Assembly: GCA_958295465.1 (NCBI GenBank)
Contig: OY282353.1
Location: 5,013,001-5,077,000, forward strand
DNA from: an uncultured Gammaproteobacteria bacterium
GTDB lineage: Bacteria; Pseudomonadota; Gammaproteobacteria; HK1
Length of the DNA: 64,000 nt
Reading direction: 5' to 3'
Made by a program: the position numbers and the translations under genes. A model generated the notes under the pieces. The model was not told the origin of the DNA. It saw nothing but the letters and a program-made list of their open reading frames with translations, and did not search any database. Below, piece after piece: positions 8,242-17,737 of this stretch (the first letter of the stretch is position 1; each line of letters starts with the position of its first letter).

Positions 8242-9519
8242 ATGCGGGTCTATCTGGGACTGGGCTCGAACCTCGGGGATCGGCGGAACCACCTGTCGCG
8301 AGCCATCGATGCGCTCGACGGGCACGGACTGACCGTCACGCGGGTGTCGCCGGTGGTGGAGTCGCCCGCCCTCCTTCCCGACTCCGCGCCCTCGGACTGG
8401 AATCTGCCCTACCTCAACCTGGTGCTCGAATGCGAGGCACGGTGCTCCCCCGAGCAGCTCCGGATCCGGATCGACGAGATCCAGCGGGCGTTCGGACGGC
8501 ACGGGGAATCGCACTGGTCACCCCGCCCCATCGACGTCGACATCCTGCTGTGGGGACGCGAGCACATCGTGACCGAGCGGCTGACCATTCCCCATCGCGA
8601 CCTGGTCTGCCGCAGCTTCGTGCTGGCGCCGCTGGTGGCGCTGGAGCCCCGGCTCACGATTCCGGGCCAGGGTCGGCGGACGGTGCTCGACTGCTCGATT
8701 GCGCTCGACCGGCACATCCCGCTGTGGATGGGCATCGTCAACGTCACCCCGGATTCGTTCTCCGACGGCGGCCGGTTCCTCGACTGGGCCCGGATCGAGC
8801 CCCACGTCGCGGCCATGGTGGAGGCCGGTGTTCATATCCTCGACGTGGGGGGGGAATCGACCCGGCCCGGCGCCACTCCGGTGGATCCCGCCACGGAGTG
8901 GTCCCGGGTCGAGCCGGTGCTCGAACGGCTGATCGAGCAGTCGGCGGGGCGCAGGCTGGGACCCCTGTTGAGTCTCGACACCCGCCACGCCGAGGTGGCG
9001 GAGAGGGGCCTGAACCTCGGGGTGGACATCATCAACGACGTCGGCGGACTGACCTCTCCCGCCATGGTCGCGCTGGCGAAAGGCAGCGGGAAGGATTGGG
9101 TCGCGATGCACCACGTGACGGTTCCGGCTGACCCGCGAGCCACGCTGCCCGCCGACCGGGACCCGTACGACGGCGTCGAACGCTGGCTGCTGGCGCAGAT
9201 GGAGGCATGGGAGGCGAAGGGCCTGGATCTCGGGCGCGTCATCTTCGACCCCGGGATCGGCTTCGGCAAGAACCGCTTGCAGTCACTGCGGCTGCTGAGA
9301 CGCGCGGGCGAGTTCCGCCGCCACGGGCTGCGCGTGCTCGTGGGCCACTCGCGCAAGTCCTTCATGAAGAGTTTCTCGGGAGAGGACGAGACCGGCAACG
9401 ACCTGGTGACCCTCGGCGCCTCTCTCAACCTGTGCGCCCAGGGTGTCGACGTCATCAGGGTCCATGACGTTCCGCTCCACACTTCCGCCTATCGCGGGTG
9501 GTCGCATCTGGCCGGCTGA
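8242..9519 (+). CDS. folKP: Bifunctional folate enzyme: HPPK-DHPS fusion (FolK-FolP)
   Basis: A 425-residue fusion. Residues 1-165 are 6-hydroxymethyl-dihydropterin pyrophosphokinase: YLGLGSNLGDR at the start, then RPIDVDILLW and the IPH segment. Residues 170-425 are dihydropteroate synthase: GIVNVTPDSFSDGG, DVGGESTRPGA, LLSLDTRHAEVA, IINDVGG, DPGIGFGKN and VGHSRKSF, covering all pterin and phosphate loops. It catalyses two consecutive steps of folate synthesis. In many gammaproteobacteria these are separate genes; fused forms are known, for example in Francisella. The start at 8242 places the GLGSN motif as usual. Confidence 0.93.
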   Translation: MRVYLGLGSNLGDRRNHLSRAIDALDGHGLTVTRVSPVVESPALLPDSAPSDWNLPYLNLVLECEARCSPEQLRIRIDEIQRAFGRHGESHWSPRPIDVDILLWGREHIVTERLTIPHRDLVCRSFVLAPLVALEPRLTIPGQGRRTVLDCSIALDRHIPLWMGIVNVTPDSFSDGGRFLDWARIEPHVAAMVEAGVHILDVGGESTRPGATPVDPATEWSRVEPVLERLIEQSAGRRLGPLLSLDTRHAEVAERGLNLGVDIINDVGGLTSPAMVALAKGSGKDWVAMHHVTVPADPRATLPADRDPYDGVERWLLAQMEAWEAKGLDLGRVIFDPGIGFGKNRLQSLRLLRRAGEFRRHGLRVLVGHSRKSFMKSFSGEDETGNDLVTLGASLNLCAQGVDVIRVHDVPLHTSAYRGWSHLAG

Positions 9520-9709
9520 ATTCGGAGCCGTGCCCGTCGCGCCGCGGCCTTCACCGCGCCGGAGGCGCAGGTCATGGCCGCGGCGCGCAACCTTGCATGG
9601 ACAAGGGCGGTGATGGACGCAGAGGCCTCGGCGGTGGGTCGCGGCGGCGCCGGCAGGCGTCATCGCGCGTGCTACGATGCCCTCCGGTCCTGAAGGTGCC
9701 ACGGTCGAG

Positions 9710-11965
9710 ATGAACAGCGCAGCGCGACGTGGCCGGCCCGCGGCGCTCGGATACGGCCGATTGTTGATCTGGCTCGCGTCGGGCACCCTGTTCGCCGCTT
9801 TCGCGAGCTACGTGGCGCTTCCCCTCGGCCTTGCGTGGTATATGCCGCGGCTCGCGGCGCAGCACGGCATCCGTCTCGACGTGGAGCGGGTACGGGTCGA
9901 ACCGTTCGGGTCGAGGCTCCGGCTCCACCGCGTTCGTATCGCCACCGCCGGAGACCCGCCGACAGAGTGGTCGAGCGTCGAAGCGCGGGTCGATCTTTCA
10001 GAGCTGCTTTCCGGCCGGCTCGTGCTCGACGGCTTCCGTTTGAGTGGAGCGAAGCTGCCTGCCGGCGGCCCGTGGTCGGAGATGGCCGGCCTGCTGCCGG
10101 ATGCACCGGCCAGGCTGCCGGAGCAAGTCAGCATCGGCGAGCTCGTCATCGAAGAGGTCGAGCTGGCGTCGATTTCCGAAACACTCGGACGCCCCGTCAT
10201 CTTCGACTGGCTGCGAATCTCGTCGCTCGACGACGTATTCCGGCCCGAGGGCGCCGAAGTCCGGGCCGAGGTCTCCGTCGGCAAGGGTCGTTCCAGTCTC
10301 CGGGGACGACTCGGCTTCGATGCGACGGACTGGAGCCTCGACGCCGAGGTCGGTGCGAACGACGTCCCGCTCGACGGGCTCCCGGCACTGCCGGGCGCCG
10401 GCGGGTCGTGGCGCGGAAGGCTCCACGGTTCCGGGCCGGTGCGGCTGGTCCATACGCCGGACAACGGCACGTTCAGTGCCGCCATCAGTGGTCGTTGGGC
10501 GGTGGACGGGCCGGAGCTCGCGTTTGCGGACGCCCTGATCTCCGGAGCACGGGCCGACTGGGATGGAGCTGCATTCATCACGTTCTCGGGGGATGCGGTG
10601 GGCGCGCTCGGCGTCGACGCGGAGACGAGTTTGCGCGAGATCCGGGTCGACGTCGCCGACGTGCTTGAAGTCGAGACGCCGGAGCTCATGCTGCGAATCG
10701 ACGCTTCGCAGGCACCCGGGCCCCGCCTGTCGGTGGAGGGCCGCAGCCCCGCGGTTCACGTCAGCGGAAAGGGCAGGGCATTCGAAGCGATCGAAGTGGA
10801 GGCCACGAATCTCGTCTCGCAGGTCGCACTGACGTTTGCCGGCGAGGTGGGGGTCGGGGTCGAGATTGATCGGCTGGCGTCCGGTGCGCTCGCCGTGAAG
10901 CTGCCGGACGGCCGCACCATCGACGTCGAACGGGTCGTGCTGGAACGTGGGGCCGTCGAATCCGGCATGACGACACTCGACTCCGCCGAGGAGCACGAGA
11001 TCGTCGCCGGCGACGCGAACGAAGGGCGCCTCCGGGCAGACGGCCTGGCAGCCCGGGGAGCGCGCGTCGATCCATCGGGCGCGATGGTATTCGCGACCGC
11101 CGAGGCGGACGGCATCACGCTGGAAGACACCCGCGGCCGGGCAGGCACGTCGGTGCGCACGCTACGGGCGGGTCCGCTCACGGTCCGCGAGTCGGGGGTG
11201 GAGATCGGAACGTTGAGCCTCTCCGGCCTCGAAAGCACCATCGGACTGGACGAGGATGGCGACTGGGAGCTTCCGGTCCTGCCGGCCGGCGCCGACGAAG
11301 CCCAATCCTCGTCGAGGGTGCGGATCGAGGAAGCGAGCATCTCGGATTCCGGATCGATCATTCGCATCGTCGACCGAACCACGGAGCCGGACTTCACGGC
11401 CAGGATCGACATCTCGAGCGCTGTGCTGCGCGGGTTCGACTCCACGGCGAGCGGCGTGCCGGCCCGTTTCTCCATCGAAGCGACCTATGACGTTTTCACC
11501 GCCTTGCAGGCCGGCGGCGTGCTGACCCCGACGCCGACCGGCGCCGATCTCGACCTGGACGCGATGATCCGGGGACTCTCCCTGCGCGCGCTCTCGCCGT
11601 ACCCCCGGCTGCACCTCGGCCGGCAGGTCGAGGGTGGGCACGCGGACGTGACCCTCGACGTCACGGTACGGGGACCCGACCTCAAAGGCGTCGCGGGCTT
11701 CATCTTGAGTGACGTCGTGCTCGGGGAGTCCCTCGTGCCCGGGGAGTCCGCATTGCCGGTGGGTTCGCCCGGCCCCGGCGCGGCGGACCCGTCCCCGCTC
11801 GACGTGGCCCTCGATTTGCTCGAAGACGGGCAGGGCCGGGTGGCGCTGGAAGTTCCATTGCGCGGCAAGCTCGATGCTCCCGGGTTCGACTTCGACGGCC
11901 TGCTGACCCGGGCGCTCGCAAACGCTGCCCTGGAGGGCGCGCAGGCGCTGCGGAAGGCCGAGTAA
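9710..11965 (+). CDS. DUF748 (AsmA-like) envelope protein
   Basis: About 751 residues with one N-terminal membrane anchor (LLIWLASGTLFAAFASYVALPL), followed by a long repetitive beta-rich region (VRVEPFGSRLRLHRVRI, LVLDGFRLSGAKL) typical of DUF748 proteins. These belong to the AsmA/TamB-like group of inner-membrane-anchored periplasmic proteins linked to envelope lipid transport. Domain landmarks near the end include PRLHLGRQVEGGHADVTLDV and the last 70 residues rich in DLLEDGQGRVALEVPL. An in-frame ATG at 9677 would add 11 residues. The stop overlaps the uvrD ATG by one base. Confidence 0.8.
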   Translation: MNSAARRGRPAALGYGRLLIWLASGTLFAAFASYVALPLGLAWYMPRLAAQHGIRLDVERVRVEPFGSRLRLHRVRIATAGDPPTEWSSVEARVDLSELLSGRLVLDGFRLSGAKLPAGGPWSEMAGLLPDAPARLPEQVSIGELVIEEVELASISETLGRPVIFDWLRISSLDDVFRPEGAEVRAEVSVGKGRSSLRGRLGFDATDWSLDAEVGANDVPLDGLPALPGAGGSWRGRLHGSGPVRLVHTPDNGTFSAAISGRWAVDGPELAFADALISGARADWDGAAFITFSGDAVGALGVDAETSLREIRVDVADVLEVETPELMLRIDASQAPGPRLSVEGRSPAVHVSGKGRAFEAIEVEATNLVSQVALTFAGEVGVGVEIDRLASGALAVKLPDGRTIDVERVVLERGAVESGMTTLDSAEEHEIVAGDANEGRLRADGLAARGARVDPSGAMVFATAEADGITLEDTRGRAGTSVRTLRAGPLTVRESGVEIGTLSLSGLESTIGLDEDGDWELPVLPAGADEAQSSSRVRIEEASISDSGSIIRIVDRTTEPDFTARIDISSAVLRGFDSTASGVPARFSIEATYDVFTALQAGGVLTPTPTGADLDLDAMIRGLSLRALSPYPRLHLGRQVEGGHADVTLDVTVRGPDLKGVAGFILSDVVLGESLVPGESALPVGSPGPGAADPSPLDVALDLLEDGQGRVALEVPLRGKLDAPGFDFDGLLTRALANAALEGAQALRKAE

Positions 11966-14148
11966 TGGACGTCACCGACATCATCGCGCCCCTGAACGAC
12001 GCGCAGCGCGAAGCGGTTACCGCTCCCGCCGGACACCTGCTGGTGCTCGCCGGCGCCGGCAGCGGAAAGACGCGGGTGCTGGTGCATCGCATCGCCTGGC
12101 TGCTCGCGACCCGCGACGCCACGCCGTTCGGCATTCTCGCGGTGACGTTCACCAACAAGGCCGCGTCGGAGATGCGGACCCGGATCGAATCGATGCTCGG
12201 CCGGCCGGTGGGGGGCATGTGGGTGGGCACGTTCCACGGGCTCGCGCATCGGCTGCTGCGCGCGCATCGGCAGGATGCCGGCCTGCGGGAGGACTTCCAG
12301 ATCCTCGACAGCGACGACCAGCTCCGCTGCATCCGCCGTGTGTTGCGCGACCTCGACCTCGACGAACAACGCTGGCCACCGAAGCAGGCGCAGGCGTTCA
12401 TCAACGCGCGCAAGGATGAAGGGCTCCGCCCCGAGCATATCGAGGATCGTGGCGACCTCTGGTTGACGCGCATGCTGCGCATCTACGCGGCGTACCAGGA
12501 GACCTGCGAGCGTACCGGGGTCGTCGACTTCGCCGAGCTGCTGCTCCGGTGCCACGAGCTGTTCCGCGACCGCGACGACGTGCTCGCGCACTACCGGGAA
12601 CGCTTCCGCCACATCCTCGTCGACGAGTTCCAGGACACCAACACCATCCAGTACGCGTGGCTGAGGCTGCTGGCGGGAAGCGAAGGCTGCCTGTGCTGCG
12701 TCGGCGACGACGATCAATCCGTCTACGGCTGGCGCGGCGCCCGCATCGAGAACATCCTCCGGTTTCCGAAGGACTGCGCGCACGTCTCGACCGTGCGTCT
12801 GGAACGGAACTACCGATCGACCGGCAACATCCTCGCCGCCGCGAACGCCCTCATCGCCAACAACCAGGGGCGCATGGGCAAGAACCTCTGGACCGACGAC
12901 GGCGACGGAGAGCCGATCGCGGTCTACGCGGGATTCAACGACATCGACGAGTCCCGGTTCATCGTGTCGCGCATCACGCAATGGGTCGCATCCGGGGGCC
13001 GCCGCGACGAGGTCGCGATCCTGTACCGGGTGAGCGCCCAGTCACGGGTGCTGGAGGAGGCGCTGCTCGCCCAGAGCGTCGCCTACCGGGTCTACGGCGG
13101 CCTTCGTTTCTACGAACGCGCGGAGATCAGGAACGCCCTCGCCTACTGCCGCCTCGTCGCGAATCGTGACGACGATGCCGCCTTCGAACGAATCGTCAAC
13201 CTGCCGCCCCGCGGGATCGGCGCACGCACCGTGGACGTTCTGCGCACCGAGGCGAAGCAACGGGGAGAATCGCTCTGGGCGGCCGCGAACCGGGTGGCCG
13301 CCGAACGGATGGTGAGCGCCCGCGCCGCCGTCGCCTTGAGAGGCTTCATCGAGCTCGTCGATACGCTGGGGAGCGATTTCCGGGGCCTTGCGTTGCAGGA
13401 GCAGGTCGAAACGGCGGTGGAGGGCAGCGGCCTGCTCGGGTACTACCGGCAGGAGAAGGTCGATCGTGCCCAGACGCGGGTCGAGAACCTCAAGGAGCTC
13501 GTGGTCGCGGCTGGCCAGCTCGTCTTCGGCGATGAAGGCCACGATCCGCAGGATCCGCTGACCGCGTTCCTCTCCCACGCGGCACTGGAGGCCGGCGAAG
13601 AACAGGCGGCGGACGGAGAGGACATGGTGAGCCTCATGACCCTGCACGCGGCGAAGGGGTTGGAGTTCCCCGTCATCTTCATCTGCGGGATGGAAGAAGG
13701 ACTCTTCCCGCACGGGCGCAGCAGCGAAGACGCGGGGAAGCTCGAGGAGGAGCGACGGCTGTGCTACGTGGGAATGACCCGTGCGAAACGCAAGCTCTGC
13801 CTGTCCTACGCGGAGTCGCGGCGGCTGTACGGAGGCTCCGACCGGTATTCGACGCCGTCGCGCTTCCTGCGCGAGCTGCCGCCCGAGCGAGTCGAGGAAG
13901 TACGCCTCCGGGGTACGGTGTCACGGCCCGTCATGCGGGCTCCGCCCCGGCGTCGCGCCGGCTCGGAATCACTCCGTGACGAGCCGGACGGGCTGCGGCT
14001 CGGGCAGCGGGTCCGGCACTCGAAGTTCGGTGAGGGTGTCGTGTTGATGTACGAAGGGCAGGGAGCCCACGCCCGCGTGCAGGTCAATTTCGAGGCCGCG
14101 GGCAGCAAGTGGCTCGTCGTCGCCTATGCGAATCTGGTACCGGTCTGA
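11965..14148 (+). CDS. uvrD: DNA helicase II UvrD
   Basis: A 727-residue superfamily 1A helicase of normal UvrD length. Motifs in order: Q-motif LNDAQREAV, Walker A GAGSGKT (about residues 30-36), motif Ia TFTNKAASEM, motif II VDEFQDTN, motif III GDDDQSVYGWRGA, motif IV LERNYRST, motif V TLHAAKGLEFP and motif VI YVGMTRAKRKL. The C-terminal 60 residues form the tudor-like tail (GQRVRHSKFGEGVVL). It unwinds DNA in excision and mismatch repair. Its ATG shares a base with the preceding stop codon, so the two genes form an operon. Confidence 0.95.
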   Translation: MDVTDIIAPLNDAQREAVTAPAGHLLVLAGAGSGKTRVLVHRIAWLLATRDATPFGILAVTFTNKAASEMRTRIESMLGRPVGGMWVGTFHGLAHRLLRAHRQDAGLREDFQILDSDDQLRCIRRVLRDLDLDEQRWPPKQAQAFINARKDEGLRPEHIEDRGDLWLTRMLRIYAAYQETCERTGVVDFAELLLRCHELFRDRDDVLAHYRERFRHILVDEFQDTNTIQYAWLRLLAGSEGCLCCVGDDDQSVYGWRGARIENILRFPKDCAHVSTVRLERNYRSTGNILAAANALIANNQGRMGKNLWTDDGDGEPIAVYAGFNDIDESRFIVSRITQWVASGGRRDEVAILYRVSAQSRVLEEALLAQSVAYRVYGGLRFYERAEIRNALAYCRLVANRDDDAAFERIVNLPPRGIGARTVDVLRTEAKQRGESLWAAANRVAAERMVSARAAVALRGFIELVDTLGSDFRGLALQEQVETAVEGSGLLGYYRQEKVDRAQTRVENLKELVVAAGQLVFGDEGHDPQDPLTAFLSHAALEAGEEQAADGEDMVSLMTLHAAKGLEFPVIFICGMEEGLFPHGRSSEDAGKLEEERRLCYVGMTRAKRKLCLSYAESRRLYGGSDRYSTPSRFLRELPPERVEEVRLRGTVSRPVMRAPPRRRAGSESLRDEPDGLRLGQRVRHSKFGEGVVLMYEGQGAHARVQVNFEAAGSKWLVVAYANLVPV

Positions 14149-14210
14149 GCCGGGGATTCGCGCCCGCAAGTTGGGTAGAGGCGGGCCGGACTTCGCGGAC
14201 ACGTGACCGG

Positions 14211-14819
14211 CTAACCGCCGGCCGACACCCCCGCCTTGTCGAGCATGAACCCGAGGGCGTTGCGCAGATCGTCCTCGGTGAGGTGTGCGAAGCCGCCTTT
14301 CGGGGGCATCGCCCCCTTCCCGTTGGTGACGGACTGGAGGAGTCCCGCCATGCCCTGGCCGAGACGCGGCTCCCACGCGGCCGGATCGTCGAGCTTGGGT
14401 GCATCGGCCACGCCGCTCAGGTGGCAGGCGAAGCAGGCGCTCTGGTAGATCTTCTCTCCTGCTGCAACGTCGATGGCGCCGGTGGCGGCCGCGACCGTCT
14501 GGCCCGCGGCGCTCGCCGCACCGGTGTCCGAAGCGGCCGGCGGCGTCCCGCTCTTCGATGCCTCGGGCTGTACGACGCTCGCGGCCGCGGCGATCGATGC
14601 GGCCGGCGCCGGCGCTCGTGTCTGCGCGGCGGGATCGCCGATGCGCGACCGGCCCGCGGGCGCGACCCTTGCAGCCACCGCGTCCGGGTCGCTGTTCATC
14701 TTCGCGTACGCCTGCCCGCCGATCGAGTTCGCGACGAAATACATGGCGAACCCGAACACGGTAAGGAGAATCAGCACCACGCCGAACTGGCGCCAGAAAA
14801 CGTCGTCAGCCTTGCTCAC
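14211..14819 (-). CDS. Cytochrome c5 family protein, membrane anchored
   Basis: A 202-residue protein with an N-terminal membrane segment (FGVVLILLTVFGFAMYFVANS), a low-complexity Ala/Pro linker (about residues 40-110) and a C-terminal cytochrome c domain. The heme site is CFACH, and the distal methionine lies in the GAMPPKGG segment near residue 168. Cytochrome c5 proteins carry electrons in the periplasm to terminal oxidases in gammaproteobacteria. It converges with uvrD with a 62-bp gap. Confidence 0.88.
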   Translation of the reverse strand: MSKADDVFWRQFGVVLILLTVFGFAMYFVANSIGGQAYAKMNSDPDAVAARVAPAGRSRIGDPAAQTRAPAPAASIAAAASVVQPEASKSGTPPAASDTGAASAAGQTVAAATGAIDVAAGEKIYQSACFACHLSGVADAPKLDDPAAWEPRLGQGMAGLLQSVTNGKGAMPPKGGFAHLTEDDLRNALGFMLDKAGVSAGG

Positions 14820-15134
14820 GTCAGCCTCCGGGGTCGTGTTGCGTCAACCCGGATATGGTTGCAGAAGGCCCCGTCCCGGGACAAGTACGTATCTTCGGTT
14901 TCGCCGGTGTGCCGGAAACGGATCGACATCGGCCGGATGCGGCTTGCCCGTCGGCGCCGGGATCGACTAGGGTTCCGTGCCCGCAACCGGCGTGCCCATG
15001 CGGTTCCGGCGCCCGGACGGGCATTTCACGGAGTTCGGCCGACGCATGCCGGCTTCGATGGCGGAGCACTGCCGCCTTCCGCCCGTTCGTCGTTCCCCGC
15101 GGTGCGGTGCGAGTCCCGAGCGGATCTTTTTTCA
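14820..15134. other. Intergenic region before tRNA-Arg
   Basis: A 315-bp region with no gene. It carries the promoter for the leftward cytochrome gene and presumably that of the tRNA, but I cannot place either. A run of six T at 15127-15132 lies just upstream of the tRNA. Confidence 0.4.
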
Positions 15135-15211
15135 GCGCCCGTAGCTCAGTTGGATAGAGTGTTGGCCTCCGAAGCCAAAGGTCACAGGTTCGAATCCTGT
15201 CGGGCGCGCCA
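15135..15211 (+). tRNA. tRNA-Arg (anticodon CCG)
   Basis: A 77-nt cloverleaf. Acceptor GCGCCCG pairs with CGGGCGC. The D-arm has GCTCAGTTGGATAGAG. The anticodon stem TTGGC/GCCAA encloses loop CTCCGAA, giving anticodon CCG, which reads the arginine codon CGG. The T-arm has ACAGG-TTCGAAT-CCTGT. The CCA end is encoded (15209-15211). It stands alone, with no integrase gene or duplicated tRNA 3' end seen nearby. Confidence 0.97.
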
Positions 15212-15612
15212 ATCACCGCCTGGAAGTCCGGGTCGCAACGTGCTCTGCCGCGAGGGCGCGGCCGGTTCCCCCCTGCGACTGCCCGATGACCACCGCCGTC
15301 GGGCTCGTGTGCGGGCACGGCATGGTATCGGGCAGGCGCCGTCCATCCGTGCTCGCGCGATGCTGCAAGGCACTTGTGGATGATTGGAAAGGCTCGGGGC
15401 GACAAGTCCGCTCTGCCGGGGGTTCTCGGTCGGCCACGCAGGCAAACCGCGCATTCCGGATCCCTCGGCGAGGCCCGGGGTCGTCCGACAATCCTTCATC
15501 TGCGGGTACGGCGGAGGAATACGCCGCCGCATCGGCGGGGTACGGCGGTCCGGGCAGGGCGCCCGGAACCGCCGAGGGGTCGGCTCCGTTCGTGGAACGG
15601 GGTTCGGCAGGC
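15212..15612. other. 400-bp region between tRNA-Arg and phasin
   Basis: No gene is supported here. Open frames on both strands are low-complexity and unmatched to any motif I know. No terminator-like hairpin with a T-run stands out. Confidence 0.4.
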
Positions 15613-15984
15613 TCAGGCGGCTTTCGGCAACGTCTCGTTGACGGCCTTGACGCTGTCGACGACGACGTCCTTGAGCTCGGAACCGGTCTCGCGCTGGATC
15701 TCCGCGAGCTTGCCGGTGGCCGCGACAACCTTCTCACTCAACGCCTTCCACGCATCCATCTGCACCGCCAGCACCTCTTCCGGCTGCCTGGCGGCAGCAA
15801 GAGGGCGCGTAGCGTCGATGGTCGCCTCGAACAGCCCGAGCTGCTCCTCGATGGTTCGCTCGATGCCCTTCGCGACGATTCGATTGACGCGGATGGTCTG
15901 ATCCAGCATCGCGGTGTACAGCTCGACCGGCTGCTTGAACGGCTGTGACGTCTTCTTGGTGCTCATGGTGCTCATGGTGCTCAT
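15613..15984 (-). CDS. Phasin family protein
   Basis: A 123-residue amphipathic helical protein with the phasin pattern: short N-terminus, then long helices containing NRIVAKGIERTIEEQLG, EEVLAVQMDAWKALSEKVVAATGKL and QRETGSELKDVVVDSV. Phasins coat polyhydroxyalkanoate granules, so the organism may store PHA, although no PHA synthase is in this window. The start is ambiguous because the 9-bp unit ATGAGCACC is present three times in tandem (15958-15984). Any of three in-frame ATG codons could be used. Confidence 0.8.
   Translation of the reverse strand: MSTMSTMSTKKTSQPFKQPVELYTAMLDQTIRVNRIVAKGIERTIEEQLGLFEATIDATRPLAAARQPEEVLAVQMDAWKALSEKVVAATGKLAEIQRETGSELKDVVVDSVKAVNETLPKAA
15958..15984 (-). 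repeat. Triplicate 9-bp tandem repeat at the phasin start
   Basis: Three perfect copies of ATGAGCACC encode Met-Ser-Thr three times at the N-terminus of the phasin. The unit is a multiple of three, so copy changes would move the start without shifting the frame. Confidence 0.85.
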
Positions 15985-16194
15985 CTCCCGTGGTCGTGGC
16001 CTCGATGGATTTGTTGCGTTGCAACAATGATGCGGTGCAACATAGGGACGGACCGGGTGAATGTCAAGGGTTCCGCACCGGATTTGCGTTGGAATGCAGG
16101 CGGCCCGAGTCTTCGCCTCGCATCGGCGACCCGCGTGCGCTCGGCAGTGTCCCCCCGGCTATCCCATGTTCAGCAAACGAGAGGACGACGAACG

Positions 16195-16674
16195 ATGACG
16201 ATCAAGGTTGGAGACAAGGTTCCGAGTGTGAATCTCGCCCACATGACGGAGAGCGGCCCCGGCGAGCTCGCGAGCGACGCGCTGTTCGGCGGCAGGAAGG
16301 TGGTCATGTTCGCGGTGCCCGGCGCATTCACCCCCACGTGCTCGGCCGCCCATCTGCCCGGCTTCGTCGCCAATGCCGACAGGATCAAGGCGAAAGGCGT
16401 GGACGACATCGTGTGCATCTCGGTGAACGACGCCTTCGTGATGGATGCGTGGGGGAAGGCGCAGAACGCCGACGCCATCCACATGGTCGCCGACGGCAGC
16501 GGTGAGTTCGCGAGGGCGGCGGGCCTGGAACTCGACCTCGTGAGCCGCGGCCTCGGCATGCGTTCCCAGCGCTACGCGATGGTGGTGGAGGACGGTGTCG
16601 TCACCCATCTGCACGTGGATGAAGCCGGCAAGCTCGACAAGTCGAGCGCGGAGTCGGTGCTCGATCTCCTCTGA
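16195..16674 (+). CDS. Peroxiredoxin, Prx5 type
   Basis: A 159-residue thioredoxin-fold peroxidase. The peroxidatic cysteine lies in PGAFTPTCSAAHLPGF (about residue 50), with the conserved P-x3-T-x2-C arrangement. A second landmark is VNDAFVMDAWGKAQ, typical of the Prx5/AhpE-like group. It reduces hydroperoxides using glutaredoxin or thioredoxin. The ATG at 16195 follows GAGGACGACG. The gene is divergent from the phasin and convergent with etfBA, with a strong hairpin between. Confidence 0.93.
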   Translation: MTIKVGDKVPSVNLAHMTESGPGELASDALFGGRKVVMFAVPGAFTPTCSAAHLPGFVANADRIKAKGVDDIVCISVNDAFVMDAWGKAQNADAIHMVADGSGEFARAAGLELDLVSRGLGMRSQRYAMVVEDGVVTHLHVDEAGKLDKSSAESVLDLL

Positions 16675-16679
16675 CCCGC

Positions 16680-16724
16680 GGGCGTCCCGCGCCGGACCGC
16701 AGGCCGATCCGGCGCGGGACGCCC
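16680..16724. terminator. Bidirectional terminator hairpin between peroxiredoxin and etfA
   Basis: A perfect 17-bp inverted repeat: arms 16680-16696 (GGGCGTCCCGCGCCGGA) and 16708-16724 around an 11-base loop. It starts six bases after the peroxiredoxin stop and lies between two convergent genes. There is no strong T-run, so termination on one or both strands is inferred from stability and position. Confidence 0.75.
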
Positions 16725-16798
16725 GTCACGATTTCAAGCGTGGATGGGCGGGCTTGCAACGGGTGGAACGGGTCGTCCGGCCCGGCGTGGAGCATCCG

Positions 16799-17737
16799 TC
16801 ACGATTTCGACAGCTCGGCGCTCAGCTCCGGCACCGCCTGGAACAGGTCCGCGACCAGGCCGTAGTCCGCGACCTGGAAGATCGGGGCCTCTTCGTCCTT
16901 GTTGATCGCGACGATGACCTTGCTCTCCTTCATTCCGGCAAGGTGCTGGATCGCGCCCGAGATCCCCACCGCGACGTAGAGATCGGGCGCGACCACCTTC
17001 CCGGTCTGGCCGACCTGGTAGTCGTTGGGAACGAATCCGGCGTCGACCGCGGCCCGGGAAGCGCCGACCGCGGCCCCGAGCTTGTCGGCGACGTCTTCGA
17101 GGAGCGCGAAATTGTCGCCGCTCTGCATCCCGCGTCCGCCGGAGATCACGATGCGGGCGGAGGTCAGCTCCGGACGTTCGGACTGCGTGAGATCCTGGCC
17201 CACGAACGCGGACAGGCCACTGTCGCCGGCGGCCTCCACCGTCTCCACGACCGCGGCGCCGCCCTCTTCCGGAGCCGCATCGAACGAAGTGGCCCGGACC
17301 GAGACCAGCTTGATCGGATCGATCGACTGCACGGTGGCGATCGCGTTGCCCGCGTAGATGGGCCGCACGAACGTGTCGGCCGACTCGATCCCGCTGATGT
17401 CCGATATCGGCGAGACGTCCAGCAACGCGGCGGCACGCGGCAGCACGTTCTTGCCCGCCTTGGTGGCCGCGACGAGTACGTACGAGTACTCGCTCGCGAT
17501 GCCCGTGACCAGGGTCGCGAGATTCTCCGCGAGCTGGTTGGCGTAGGCCGGGTCGTCCGCGACGCGCACCTTCCCGACGCCGGCGACCTTCGCCGCGGCA
17601 TCGGCCACTCCGGCGCATCCGGCGCCAGCAACCAGCACGTGGACGTCGTCGTCGAGCCGGCGCGCGGCGGCGATCGTGTTGAGGGTGGCCGCGGCGAGTG
17701 CGGCGTTGTCGTGTTCCGCGATGACGAGGACGCTCAT
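16799..17737 (-). CDS. etfA: Electron transfer flavoprotein alpha subunit
   Basis: A 312-residue ETF alpha subunit. The C-terminal FAD domain is clear: ARIVISGGRGMQS, then GQTGKVVAPDLYVAVGISGAIQHLAGM and VIVAINKDEEAPIF. The N-terminal domain starts MSVLVIAEHDN. With EtfB it carries electrons from acyl-CoA and other dehydrogenases to ETF-quinone oxidoreductase. It follows etfB with no gap (TAG then ATG). This complements the FadN-like beta-oxidation enzyme further along the window. Confidence 0.95.
   Translation of the reverse strand: MSVLVIAEHDNAALAAATLNTIAAARRLDDDVHVLVAGAGCAGVADAAAKVAGVGKVRVADDPAYANQLAENLATLVTGIASEYSYVLVAATKAGKNVLPRAAALLDVSPISDISGIESADTFVRPIYAGNAIATVQSIDPIKLVSVRATSFDAAPEEGGAAVVETVEAAGDSGLSAFVGQDLTQSERPELTSARIVISGGRGMQSGDNFALLEDVADKLGAAVGASRAAVDAGFVPNDYQVGQTGKVVAPDLYVAVGISGAIQHLAGMKESKVIVAINKDEEAPIFQVADYGLVADLFQAVPELSAELSKS

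Noticed and set aside
14821..15405. A 194-codon minus-strand frame containing RIRTCDLWLRRPTLYPTELRA.
   Set aside because: This peptide is the antisense translation of the tRNA-Arg gene, a well-known source of false protein predictions.
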